NCBI RefSeq assembly: GCF_022179405.1
Contig: NZ_BPQT01000006.1
Coordinates: 1-64,000, forward strand
Source of the DNA: Methylobacterium marchantiae
Lineage (GTDB): Bacteria; Pseudomonadota; Alphaproteobacteria; Rhizobiales; Beijerinckiaceae
Direction of reading: 5' to 3'
Length of the DNA stretch: 64,000 nt
Numbering within the stretch: the first letter of the stretch is position 1; every line of letters begins with the position of its first letter. Under the pieces are notes generated by a model. It saw nothing but the letters and a program-made list of their open reading frames with translations, made no database searches and had not been told where the DNA came from. Positions 19,907-27,922 of this stretch are shown piece after piece. Both the position numbers and the translations under genes were made by a program.

Positions 19907-20671
19907 ATGTCCGCCATCGATCCCCAGGCTTCCGGCAAGCCGATGATCGCCATCGACAACATCAGCAAATGGTACGGGCCGGTCCAGGTCCTCAACGGCT
20001 GCACCACGCAGGTGACGAAGGGCGAGGTGGTCGTCGTCTGCGGTCCCTCCGGTTCCGGCAAGTCCACGCTGATCAAGACCGTCAACGCCCTGGAGCCGAT
20101 CCAGAAGGGGGCCATCACCGTCGACGGGATCGGAGTTCAGGCCAAGGGCACCAACCTTCCCAAGCTGCGTGCCCGCGTCGGCATGGTGTTCCAGCATTTC
20201 GAGCTCTTTCCGCACCTGTCGATCATCGACAATCTGATGCTCGGCCAGTGCAAGGTGCTCGGCCGTGCCAAGGAGGACGCACATGACCGCGGCCTGAAGC
20301 TCCTCGGGCGGGTCGGCCTCTCGGCGCATTCGCACAAATATCCGGGCCAGCTCTCGGGCGGTCAGCAACAGCGCGTCGCCATCGCCCGCGCCCTGTCGAT
20401 GAACCCGATCGTCATGCTGTTCGACGAACCGACCTCGGCCCTCGACCCGGAGATGGTCGGCGAGGTCCTCGACGTGATGATCGAGCTCGCCCGTGAAGGC
20501 ATGACGATGATGGTCGTCACCCACGAGATGGGCTTTGCCCGCAAGGTGGCCAACCGCGTGGTGTTCATGGATCGCGGCGAGATCGTCGAGGACGCCACCA
20601 AGGACGACTTCTTCGATAAGCCGCGCTCCGAGCGGGCGCAGACCTTCCTCTCGAAGATCCTGGCTCACTAG
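19907..20671 (+). CDS. gltL: Glutamate/aspartate ABC transporter, ATP-binding protein
   Basis: This 254-residue ATPase energises the system. The Walker A motif is [13 protein letters not shown], the signature is [15 protein letters not shown], Walker B is [15 protein letters not shown] and the switch His is in VVTHEMG. The ATG at 19907 is preceded by CGAGGA; open frame upstream overlaps gltK and has no family resemblance. It ends the operon, 26 bases from the convergent regulator gene. Confidence 0.95.
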   Translation: MSAIDPQASGKPMIAIDNISKWYGPVQVLNGCTTQVTKGEVVVVCGPSGSGKSTLIKTVNALEPIQKGAITVDGIGVQAKGTNLPKLRARVGMVFQHFELFPHLSIIDNLMLGQCKVLGRAKEDAHDRGLKLLGRVGLSAHSHKYPGQLSGGQQQRVAIARALSMNPIVMLFDEPTSALDPEMVGEVLDVMIELAREGMTMMVVTHEMGFARKVANRVVFMDRGEIVEDATKDDFFDKPRSERAQTFLSKILAH

Positions 20672-20696
20672 GAATCCAGGCGAACGGTCGACGGCC

Positions 20697-21677
20697 TCAC
20701 GCATAGCCGGCGGTCGATTCGGCCCGGCGCCGGATCGCCTCGGCGATCGTCTCCAGCCGCTCCGCCCCGACGAAGGCGCGAACGGCGAGGAAGTAGGTCT
20801 CCTCGCCGAGCGGCACGAAATTGAGGCCGAAGCGCTCCGCGATGGCGCGGGTCCCCATCCCGACATCGGCGGCGTCGGAGGCGATCAGGGCCGCCACCGC
20901 CTGATGCGTGAACTCCTCCGTCTCGTAGCCGTGGATGGAGCGGGCGTTCATCCCCGCTTCGGCGCACAGCCTGTCGAACCAGATCCGTGTGCCCGCACCG
21001 TGCTGGCGGTTGACGAAGCGGAGACCGGCCGCGGACAGGTCGGCGATTCCGTTGACGGCGAACGGATTGCCCTTCGCGATCATCAATCCCTGCTCGCGGC
21101 GCAGGACCGGGCGGGCGATGAGCGCCGGATCGGCGAGAACCTCGGCGAAGGCCGAGCCCGGCTCCGGCACGGCCGCACCGAAATGGAATCCCGCCCCGTC
21201 GACCTGCCCACTCGCCAGTCTCGCGAGGGCTTCCAGGCTGCCGGCGATCGATACGGCGATGCCACCGATCTCGCCGAGGGCTTCGAGGAGCACCGAATCG
21301 TGGCTGATCGCCAGTCGCAGCGGGCCGCTCGCGATGCCGTTCAACGCATCGAGGGCCGCCTCCAGCACCCGCTCCTCCCGCCTGACGATGTCCTCGCTCG
21401 CCCGCGAGGCACGGGCGAGGGCCTCGTGAAACGCAGCGCCGTAGGGCGTCAGGACGGTGCCGTGTCCCTTGGTCTTGCGGATGACGGGGTGTCCGAGCGT
21501 CTCCTCGAGCAGGACGAAGCGACCCCAGGCGGAGCGGTAGGACAGGCGCAGCCGGCTCGCCGCCCCCTGAAGTGAGCCCGCCGCGACGACGGCGTCCAGA
21601 AGCGCGAGCGTCGGTGCGAAGGCGATCTCCCGGCCCGCCACGTCGATGGTTCCGCCCAGGGTCAGATCCACCTTCAT
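20697..21677 (-). CDS. ModE-like HTH regulator with PBP-type ligand domain
   Basis: This 326-residue protein joins an N-terminal winged helix of ModE/LysR type (about residues 20-90: LALLDAVVAAGSLQGAASRLRLSYRSAWGR) to a C-terminal substrate-binding-like domain (about 115-320). The latter carries FVNRQHGAGTRIWFD near residue 221, the pattern of the PBP_like family (PF12727) seen in molybdate-related proteins. There is no Mop domain. The gene is divergent from tupBCA, so it probably senses tungstate or molybdate and controls that operon. The ATG at 21677 was chosen because upstream in-frame sequence overlaps the tup promoter. Confidence 0.85.
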   Translation of the reverse strand: MKVDLTLGGTIDVAGREIAFAPTLALLDAVVAAGSLQGAASRLRLSYRSAWGRFVLLEETLGHPVIRKTKGHGTVLTPYGAAFHEALARASRASEDIVRREERVLEAALDALNGIASGPLRLAISHDSVLLEALGEIGGIAVSIAGSLEALARLASGQVDGAGFHFGAAVPEPGSAFAEVLADPALIARPVLRREQGLMIAKGNPFAVNGIADLSAAGLRFVNRQHGAGTRIWFDRLCAEAGMNARSIHGYETEEFTHQAVAALIASDAADVGMGTRAIAERFGLNFVPLGEETYFLAVRAFVGAERLETIAEAIRRRAESTAGYA

Positions 21678-21751
21678 AGGCAAGTCGTTTCCTATTGAAC
21701 TGACGGTTTGGGCGATAGCATGAGGAAGCGCCGCCGAACAGCACCGGAGCC
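21678..21751. promoter_or_regulatory. Divergent promoter region of the regulator and tupBCA
   Basis: This 74-base gap must contain the promoters of the regulator (minus) and tupB (plus). Weak half-sites CTATTG and CGATAG face each other across about 20 bases. No consensus ModE site was recognised. Confidence 0.4.
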
Positions 21752-22447
21752 ATGTTTCAAACCCTGCAGGATACGCTTTCACGGATCGCCGCGCTCGATC
21801 CGGAGGTGATCGCCATTGCCGGCCTGTCGCTGCGGGTGAGCCTGTCGGCCGTCGGGCTCGCCACCCTGGTCGGCGTGCCCCTCGGGGGCCTCGTCGCCGT
21901 GGCGTCCTTCCGGGGGCGAAGAGCGGTGGTCGGCCTTCTCAACGCGGCGATGGGGTTGCCCCCGGTGGTCATCGGGCTCGTCCTCTACCTGCTGCTGTCG
22001 CGCTCCGGCCCCTTCGGAGGCCTCGGTCTGCTCTTCACTCCCAGCGCGATGATCGCGGCGCAGACGATCCTGGTGGTGCCGCTCATCGCCGCCCTGACGC
22101 GCCAGATCGTCGCCGATGCCGAGGATCATCTCGGCGAACAGCTCCGCTCCCTCGGCCTCGGCCGGGTGCGCCGCGCCGCGATCCTGATCTTCGATACGCG
22201 CTTCTCCCTGGTGACGGCGATCCTCGCCGCCTTCGGCCGTGCCATCTCGGAGATCGGCGCCGTCCTCGTCGTCGGCGGCAACATCGACGGGTATACCCGC
22301 ACCATGACCACGGCGATCTCGCTGGAGACGCAGAAGGGCGATCTCCCCCTCGCCCTGGCCCTCGGCATCGTCCTGATCGCCATCGTCGTCGCGGTCAGCG
22401 CCGTCGCCTCGCTGCTCCGGTCCTACGCCATGCGTGCCTACGGATGA
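21752..22447 (+). CDS. tupB: Tungstate ABC transporter, permease
   Basis: This 231-residue inner-membrane permease has about six hydrophobic segments and the TupB-type sequence LPPVVIGLVLYLLLSRSGPFGGLGLLFTPSAM. The coupling loop lies around LRSLGLGRVRRAAILIFDTRFSL. It overlaps tupC by four bases (ATGA) and is followed by the TupA-type binding protein, which identifies the system as tungstate-type rather than sulfate or molybdate ModABC. Confidence 0.92.
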   Translation: MFQTLQDTLSRIAALDPEVIAIAGLSLRVSLSAVGLATLVGVPLGGLVAVASFRGRRAVVGLLNAAMGLPPVVIGLVLYLLLSRSGPFGGLGLLFTPSAMIAAQTILVVPLIAALTRQIVADAEDHLGEQLRSLGLGRVRRAAILIFDTRFSLVTAILAAFGRAISEIGAVLVVGGNIDGYTRTMTTAISLETQKGDLPLALALGIVLIAIVVAVSAVASLLRSYAMRAYG

Positions 22448-23175
22448 GCCCGTCGGTCCCCATCGCGATCGAGCGGCTCCGCTACCGTGTCGGCGACCTG
22501 CCGATCCTGAATGGCGTCGATATCACGGTGACGTCGCCCGGCATCACGGCGATCATCGGTGCGAACGGCGCGGGCAAGAGCGTGCTCCTGCGCCTCATCG
22601 ACGGATTGCTGGTGCCGACGAGCGGGACGATCCGCATCGGCGCGTCGGCAGGGAGCCGGCCCGGCACCGCCTTCGTGTTCCAGCGCCCCGGCATGGTCCG
22701 GGCGAGCGTCGCCGCGAACGTGTCCCTGGCTCTGGCGCCCCTGGGCCTCGATGCCGGGGAGCGTCGTGAGCGGGTTCGGGCCGCGCTCGACCATGTCGGC
22801 CTCGGCGACAGGGCCGGCGCTCCGGCGACCCGTCTCTCGGGCGGCGAGCAGCAGCGCCTCGCCCTCGCGCGGGCCTGGGCGAGAAAGCCGGACCTCCTCC
22901 TCCTCGACGAGCCGACGGCCAATCTCGATCCGGCCTCGGCCCAGGCCATCGAGGAACTCGTCGCGTCGATGGCGCGGGCCGGCACGAAGGTTGTCCTCGT
23001 CTCGCACAATCTCGGTCAGGTCATGCGCCTCGCCGAAGACGTGGTGGTCCTCGCCGATGGCCTCGCCGTCGAGCATGGGCCCGCACGCAGCCTCCTCTCG
23101 TCCCCCCGCTCGCCGCAAGCGCGCGCCTATCTCGCCGGAGAATTGCCATGGACCTCCTTCGCCGCTCATTCCTGA
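22444..23175 (+). CDS. tupC: Tungstate ABC transporter, ATP-binding protein
   Basis: This 243-residue ATPase has Walker A GANGAGKSVLLRLI, signature LSGGEQQRLALARAWA, Walker B LLLLDEPTANLDP and switch VLVSHN. It lacks the C-terminal Mop domain that ModC proteins usually carry, in keeping with a Tup system. Its start overlaps tupB by four bases and its end overlaps tupA by 28 bases, so translation of all three is probably coupled. Confidence 0.92.
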   Translation: MSPSVPIAIERLRYRVGDLPILNGVDITVTSPGITAIIGANGAGKSVLLRLIDGLLVPTSGTIRIGASAGSRPGTAFVFQRPGMVRASVAANVSLALAPLGLDAGERRERVRAALDHVGLGDRAGAPATRLSGGEQQRLALARAWARKPDLLLLDEPTANLDPASAQAIEELVASMARAGTKVVLVSHNLGQVMRLAEDVVVLADGLAVEHGPARSLLSSPRSPQARAYLAGELPWTSFAAHS

Positions 23176-23990
23176 GCCTCGGCCTCCTCGCCGTCGTCGG
23201 ATCATCCGGCCTGACGACTGCGCTGGCCCGCGCCGAACCGGCCGAGACCATCACGGTCGCCTCCACCACCTCCACCGAGCAATCCGGCCTGTTCAAGGAC
23301 CTCCTGCCGAAGTTCACGCAAAGTAGCGGCATCGGCGTGAAGGTGGTGGCTCTCGGCACCGGGCAGGCCCTCGACGCGGCCAGACGCGGCGATGCCGACG
23401 TGGCCCTTGTCCACGATACGGCGGCCGAGGAGACGTTCGTCGCCGAGGGCTGGAGCACGAAGCGCTATCCGGTGATGTACAACGACTTCGTCATCGTCGG
23501 GCCGAAGGACGATCCGGCCGGTGCCGCCGGCGCCAGCGTGGTCGAGGCCCTGCGCAGGATCTCCGCTGCCAAGGCGCCTTTCGTCTCGCGGGGCGACCGT
23601 TCCGGCACGCACAGCGCGGAGCTGCGCTACTGGAAGGAGGCCGGCCTCGACCTCGGCGCGATCCGCGGCGATTGGTACAAGGAGGTCGGCCAGGGAATGG
23701 GGCCGGCGCTCACCACCGCCTCGGCCACCAACGCCTACGTCCTCAGCGACCGCGGCACCTGGCTGTCGTTCAAGAACCGGGGCGACCTCAAGATCCTGGT
23801 GGAGGGCGACAAGCGCCTGTTCAACCAGTACGGAGCCATGCTGGTGAACCCAGAGAAGCATCCGCATGTGAAGGCGAAAGCGGGGCAGGCCTTCATCGAC
23901 TGGCTGGTCTCGGCGCCGGGACAGGCCGCCATCGCCGCCTACCGGATCGGCGGCGAACAGCTCTTCTTCCCGAATGCCGGGACGAAGTGA
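23148..23990 (+). CDS. tupA: Tungstate-binding periplasmic protein
   Basis: This 280-residue protein has a signal peptide (RRSFLSLGLLAVVGSSGLTTALARA) and then ITVASTTSTEQSGLFKDLLPKF, the TTTST-type oxyanion motif that distinguishes TupA from ModA. Further family blocks are FVSRGDRSGTHSAELRYWK and TLSDRGTWL-like ALTTASATNAYVLSDRG. TupA proteins bind tungstate with very high affinity. The start lies inside the tupC end. The N-terminal RR pair is not followed by a full Tat consensus. Confidence 0.93.
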   Translation: MDLLRRSFLSLGLLAVVGSSGLTTALARAEPAETITVASTTSTEQSGLFKDLLPKFTQSSGIGVKVVALGTGQALDAARRGDADVALVHDTAAEETFVAEGWSTKRYPVMYNDFVIVGPKDDPAGAAGASVVEALRRISAAKAPFVSRGDRSGTHSAELRYWKEAGLDLGAIRGDWYKEVGQGMGPALTTASATNAYVLSDRGTWLSFKNRGDLKILVEGDKRLFNQYGAMLVNPEKHPHVKAKAGQAFIDWLVSAPGQAAIAAYRIGGEQLFFPNAGTK

Positions 23991-24075
23991 GGGCCTAAGG
24001 TCGGGATCGTTCGAAGCTCGCAGGATGCGAGCAGGTCGCTCTCGATGCTCGCACGCTCAGGGCGGCGGACACGGC

Positions 24076-24110
24076 GGGGACGATCGGTCTAAATTTGACC
24101 GATGGTCCCC
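24076..24110. repeat. 35-base inverted repeat
   Basis: GGGGACGATCGGTC (24076-24089) pairs with GACCGATGGTCCCC (24097-24110) around a 7-base AT-only spacer TAAATTT, with one mismatch in 14. There is no T run on either side, so an operator or RNA hairpin fits better than an intrinsic terminator. Confidence 0.7.
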
Positions 24111-24325
24111 AAGTTCCGAGCCCGCTTTCGACCCATATCTGAAGTTCAGAAGGTCCGCTTGCGGGCAGCCTGGCCCATATTTGTGACCTGTCCTGGCTGA
24201 GAGGAGTACGCCTGCTCTGAAAAAGTCCATCTACCAAAGCTAATTTTGCCTCTGATACCTTCCCTTACAGGTTTTTATTCAACCATCGACCTACTTTAGA
24301 TTTCGATCCTGACCCAGCACGTGGT

Positions 24326-24343
24326 GCATACGCATACGCATAC
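24326..24343. repeat. Three tandem GCATAC hexamers
   Basis: GCATAC occurs three times in a row at 24326-24343, about 100 bases upstream of the TTG start of the AraC-type regulator. It may be a regulator-binding array or a simple repeat. Confidence 0.5.
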
Positions 24344-24442
24344 GAAAAATACGAAATTTGAAGTCTTGCTAATTTACAAACAGACATACCTTGCAGACAG
24401 AGCGAGTCTCGATCTCCAAGCGTCTGAACCAAGGAGTATGAA

Positions 24443-25390
24443 TTGACCGAGCGCCCCCGCGTCAAAACGCTGAGGCAGAGCACCGCCGAGGTCGAGTCGA
24501 AGCGCGCGTTCGAGTTCTGGCGCGACACGGCGCTGGCCATGTCCGGCGTCACCAGCGCCGGGGCCGAGGAACGGCGGTCGTTCGCAGCCAGTCGTCTCGT
24601 CGCCGTCACGGCCCACAGCACCTTGCTGCACACCGAGGGCCCGCGGGTCGATGTCGAGCGCACGGCGCGCCATGTCCGCCAAGACGGGCGCGACACCATC
24701 ACAATCGCCCTGGTCCTGCGCGGTACCCAGTACTTCGAACAAGGGACCCGCGGCGGGCGGATGGCTCCCGGCGACATCAGCGTCACCGACTCCGGACGCC
24801 CGTTCCTGATCGGGGCCTACGAGGATTACGAGGAGATCCGGCTTAGCTCGACGCGCGCGGCCTTCAGGGCCCATGTCGGCGAGCCGGAAGCCTACGCCGG
24901 GCGCATGATCGGCCACGGCCCCCTCAATGCGCTGTTCGCGACCTACCTGCGGTCCTACGCGGCCTTGGTGCCGGGCATGACGGAGACCGAGGCCGGCATC
25001 GCAGTCGAGGGCACCCTCCACCTGTTCCGGGGTTTGGTGGGCGCTCGCACGGGCGACGTCACAGCGGACGCGCTGCGGTCACTGGCCGCGGTGCACATCG
25101 AACGCAGCCTACACGATCCGGGGTTCGGTCCCGACACCCTGTACCGGGCGTTGTGCGTCTCCCGCAACCGTCTCTACGCCGCCTTCGCCGACGGCGAGGG
25201 CGTGGCGGCGGCGATCCGCGACACGCGCCTCGACCGGGCGCATCGCCAGTTGTTGGCGCCTGCACATGCCAGCGACAGCATCGCGACCATCATGTACCGG
25301 TGCGGCTTCACCAACGCGTCGGTCTTCAGCACCGCCTTCCGGCGGCGCTTCGGAACCGCGCCGCGCGATCTCAGAAACTCGAACACCTGA
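24443..25390 (+). CDS. AraC family transcriptional regulator
   Basis: This 315-residue regulator has an N-terminal AraC-type ligand-binding domain (about residues 35-190) and a C-terminal double helix-turn-helix, ending YRCGFTNASVFSTAFRRRFGTAPRDLR. The TTG at 24443 is chosen because AAGGAG lies about seven bases upstream, while the ATG at 24438 hits a stop at once. The inducer and targets are unknown. The upstream DNA is AT-rich and repeat-bearing, unlike the coding sequence. Confidence 0.88.
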   Translation: MTERPRVKTLRQSTAEVESKRAFEFWRDTALAMSGVTSAGAEERRSFAASRLVAVTAHSTLLHTEGPRVDVERTARHVRQDGRDTITIALVLRGTQYFEQGTRGGRMAPGDISVTDSGRPFLIGAYEDYEEIRLSSTRAAFRAHVGEPEAYAGRMIGHGPLNALFATYLRSYAALVPGMTETEAGIAVEGTLHLFRGLVGARTGDVTADALRSLAAVHIERSLHDPGFGPDTLYRALCVSRNRLYAAFADGEGVAAAIRDTRLDRAHRQLLAPAHASDSIATIMYRCGFTNASVFSTAFRRRFGTAPRDLRNSNT

Positions 25391-25564
25391 GGGCGGACGC
25401 TTGACCAGACCTGGGGCGGCCACCAATCGCGTCACCAGCCGGGCCAGGACGCCACGTCGCCCGCCCAACTCAATCGTTCCGGGTGGGTGCCAGACGTCGG
25501 ATTTCGACCACTGGGATAGAACGCGGCGTCGGGAGAAGGCCATACGGAGCGAAGTGGCAGTTCG

Positions 25565-26113
25565 TCAGGCGCCCTGCGCCCCAGGCACCGAGGACGCGCC
25601 CTCGCCGAGATTGCGCTGGAGCAGGACGACATCGAGCCAGCGTCCGTGCTTGAAGCCGACGGCCTCCAGGGTGCCGACGCGGCGAAAGCCTTGGCGCTCG
25701 TGCAATCGGATCGAGGCGCGATTGGTGCTGTCGCCGACGACGGCGATCATCTGTCGGAAGCCGTGTCTCTCGCAGGCTCTGATCAAGGCTTCGAGCAGCA
25801 GGGTCCCGAGGCCGCGCCCCATCGCGTCGGGATGGAGGTAGATCGAGGTCTCGACCGTGTTGCGGTAGGCGGCCCGTGGACGATAGGGGCCCGAATAGGC
25901 GTAGCCGACGACCACGCCCGCCTGTTCGGCCACGAAATAGGGGTGACCGCCCTGCACGGACGATGCGCGGCGGCGTGCGATCTCGACGATGTCCGGCGGT
26001 TCGGCCTCGAACGACGCCGTGCTGTGTCGGACATGGTGGGCGTAGATGGCCGCGACGGCGGCGAGATCGTCCTCCTCCGCTGGCCGGACATTCGCAGGCG
26101 TCGGAGAGGACAT
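25565..26113 (-). CDS. GNAT N-acetyltransferase (phosphinothricin/methionine sulfoximine type)
   Basis: This 182-residue protein matches the Pat/MnaT branch of GNAT acetyltransferases. Family sequence includes VRPAEEDDLAAVAAIYAHHV, AYRNTVETSIYLHPDAMGRGLGTLLLEALI, in which the GRGLGT loop binds acetyl-CoA, and GFRRVGTLEAVGFKHGRWLDVVLLQR. Likely substrates are amino acid analogues such as methionine sulfoximine, but this is not shown. It is alone on its strand. Confidence 0.9.
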   Translation of the reverse strand: MSSPTPANVRPAEEDDLAAVAAIYAHHVRHSTASFEAEPPDIVEIARRRASSVQGGHPYFVAEQAGVVVGYAYSGPYRPRAAYRNTVETSIYLHPDAMGRGLGTLLLEALIRACERHGFRQMIAVVGDSTNRASIRLHERQGFRRVGTLEAVGFKHGRWLDVVLLQRNLGEGASSVPGAQGA

Positions 26114-26402
26114 GGCTCGACCGCTCTTCGATCCGAATGACGATGGATCAGGGGACAGACGCCGCGAATACGGTCATCGGTCAACCGCAAAGGCCGTCGC
26201 TTCGACGTTCCCCGGTCTCGTAATTCATGAAAGAGGCTCGGCGACGACCGCCGGCCACGCGTCGCCGGCTGTTCTCTCGACACTCAACCCGGCGCGCGAC
26301 CTGGAAACACCCGCCCTTGACAGGTCTCCTCGGCCGCGCACCTTTCCCCGAAGGATCGGCGCCGCTCGACATGCGGCGGCTTGGCCTCGGGAGGGGCGTG
26401 AC

Positions 26403-26975
26403 ATGACAGGTTCGGGTATCAGAGGCTTCGCCATCGGGGCCGCGACGGCGACGATGGTGCTCCTTCCGGCAATGGCCTCGGCGGAATCGGCGGGCAAGCC
26501 GGCCAATATCTGCAAGGAACTCGTTGCCTTCCTGCACCCGCCCGCCCAGCCGACCTCTGCCGGTCCGGCCAAGGCCGATACGAGCACGGCCGTGACGGCG
26601 CCGGGCACGGGCTCACAGAAGCCGTCGGGCGCCAGCGATACGCAGAGGGATTCCGGCCTGAGCGGTCCGACCGCGCAGAGCGGCCCCGGCGCGGCCGGTC
26701 CTCAGGGCGCGTCGCAGAATGCGGCCGCTCCGTCGGGCGCTTCGGCTCAAGCCCCGGCCCCCGCGGCTGCGGCTGCGTCGGCCACTCCTGCGGCACCGCC
26801 GCCGAAGACGCCGAGCGCCGCCTCCATCGAGCAGGGCGATGCGGTCGCCAATGCCAACGACATCGCCGGATGCCAGCGCGTGGCCCGTCAGATCCGCCGC
26901 GACGGTGTCGTCATGCCCGCGCCGTTGATGTCGCTGGCCGCCCTCGACCTGAAATATCTCGAAGCGGCCCAGTAG
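26403..26975 (+). CDS. Secreted Ala/Pro-rich protein of unknown function
   Basis: This 190-residue protein has a signal peptide (cleavage near ASA-ES at residue 26), a short segment with one Cys (NICKELVAFLHPP), a long low-complexity Ala/Pro/Gly/Ser stretch (about residues 45-140) and a more ordered C-terminal part (GDAVANANDIAGCQRVARQIRRDG) with a second Cys. I do not recognise the family. The two cysteines flanking the linker could form a disulfide in the periplasm. The ATG at 26403 was chosen for its signal peptide. A long hairpin follows the stop. Confidence 0.7.
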   Translation: MTGSGIRGFAIGAATATMVLLPAMASAESAGKPANICKELVAFLHPPAQPTSAGPAKADTSTAVTAPGTGSQKPSGASDTQRDSGLSGPTAQSGPGAAGPQGASQNAAAPSGASAQAPAPAAAAASATPAAPPPKTPSAASIEQGDAVANANDIAGCQRVARQIRRDGVVMPAPLMSLAALDLKYLEAAQ

Positions 26976-27002
26976 GACCCGCTCGGGTCACCCGGCCCAG
27001 CC

Positions 27003-27041
27003 GGACGGAAGCGGCCTCCACGCGGGAAGCCGCTTCCGTCC
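27003..27041. terminator. Hairpin between convergent genes
   Basis: A perfect 13-base-pair stem, GGACGGAAGCGGC (27003-27015) with GCCGCTTCCGTCC (27029-27041), closes a 13-base loop between the convergent secreted-protein and TerC genes. No T run is present, but position and stem strength suggest a bidirectional terminator. Confidence 0.7.
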
Positions 27042-27053
27042 TCGCGCGAAGCC

Positions 27054-27755
27054 TCAATGGCGGCCGTGATCGGCCATCGGTTCGGTCGATGAAGTGGCCC
27101 GCTTCCATACGAACGCCACCACGACGACCAGGACGGCACAGATGCCGGCCGCCACGTTGTGCGCGTGGGGCACCGAAGCGACGTGCTCGGCGACGTAGGG
27201 ATCGGTGACGATCATCTCGCCGGCGATCCAGCCAAGCAACGCGGCGCCGGCCCAGACGATGACGGGGAAGCGCTTCAGCAGCGTCGTGATTAGGGACGCC
27301 CCCGCCACGATCAGGGGGATCGACAGCAGCAGGCCGAACACGAACAGCGACACCTCGCCCTTCGCGACGGCGGCGATGGCGACGACATTGTCGAGGCTCA
27401 TCACCGCATCGGCGATGGCGATGGTCCGCACCGCCTTCCACAGGGTCTTGCTGTCGCCGACCGCGTGGCCATCCTCCTCCTCGCCCAGCGCCAGCTTCAC
27501 CGCGATCCAGAGCAGCAGCAGACCACCGCCGATCCGCAGGAACGGCACCGCCAGGAGATGGGTGATGATCACCGCGAAGAGGATGCGCAGGCCCACCGCC
27601 GTGCCGGCGCCGAGCAGGATTCCGGTGCGGCGCTGCTCGGGTGGCAGCGATCGGCAGGCCATGGCGATGACGACCGCATTGTCGCCGGAGAGGAGCAGGT
27701 CGATCCAGACGATCTGCAGCACCGAGACGAGGAAGTGCGAGTCGAGGAAATCCAT
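27054..27755 (-). CDS. TerC family membrane protein (YjbE type)
   Basis: This 233-residue integral membrane protein has about seven hydrophobic segments. It carries the two family metal motifs: WIDLLLSGDNAVVIAMACRSLPP near residue 20 and IAIADAVMSLDNVVAIAAVAKG near residue 115, each with an acidic residue in a membrane helix. TerC relatives are linked to export of metals such as manganese, often for loading secreted enzymes; the substrate here is unknown. Confidence 0.92.
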   Translation of the reverse strand: MDFLDSHFLVSVLQIVWIDLLLSGDNAVVIAMACRSLPPEQRRTGILLGAGTAVGLRILFAVIITHLLAVPFLRIGGGLLLLWIAVKLALGEEEDGHAVGDSKTLWKAVRTIAIADAVMSLDNVVAIAAVAKGEVSLFVFGLLLSIPLIVAGASLITTLLKRFPVIVWAGAALLGWIAGEMIVTDPYVAEHVASVPHAHNVAAGICAVLVVVVAFVWKRATSSTEPMADHGRH

Positions 27756-27922
27756 CGGCGCTTTCGATCAGGTCGGAGGTGCGAGGAGGTGAGCGCGAGC
27801 GGGGGGCTCGGACTCGGATGCGGCGGGCCCGCCGCATCGGATGGTTTCGGGCACATCGTGCCTGGACTTGCGCAATGCAAGTTCCGGTCAGGCTCTCCGG
27901 CGGCGAGCCGCGAGATTCTCCC

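Larger units (their letters stand above)
23991..24442. other. AT-richer intergenic region before the AraC-type gene
   Basis: This 452-base gap contains no recognisable gene. Its second half (about 24200-24430) is clearly richer in A and T than the surrounding DNA. It contains a small hairpin GCTCGCA-GGA-TGCGAGC (24016-24032), which may end the tup transcript although no T run follows, a long inverted repeat at 24076-24110, and a short GCATAC tandem repeat at 24326-24343. Confidence 0.55.

Noticed and set aside
24016-24032. Hairpin after tupA as an intrinsic terminator
   Set aside because: The stem is only 7 base pairs and no T run follows, so it is not listed as a terminator.
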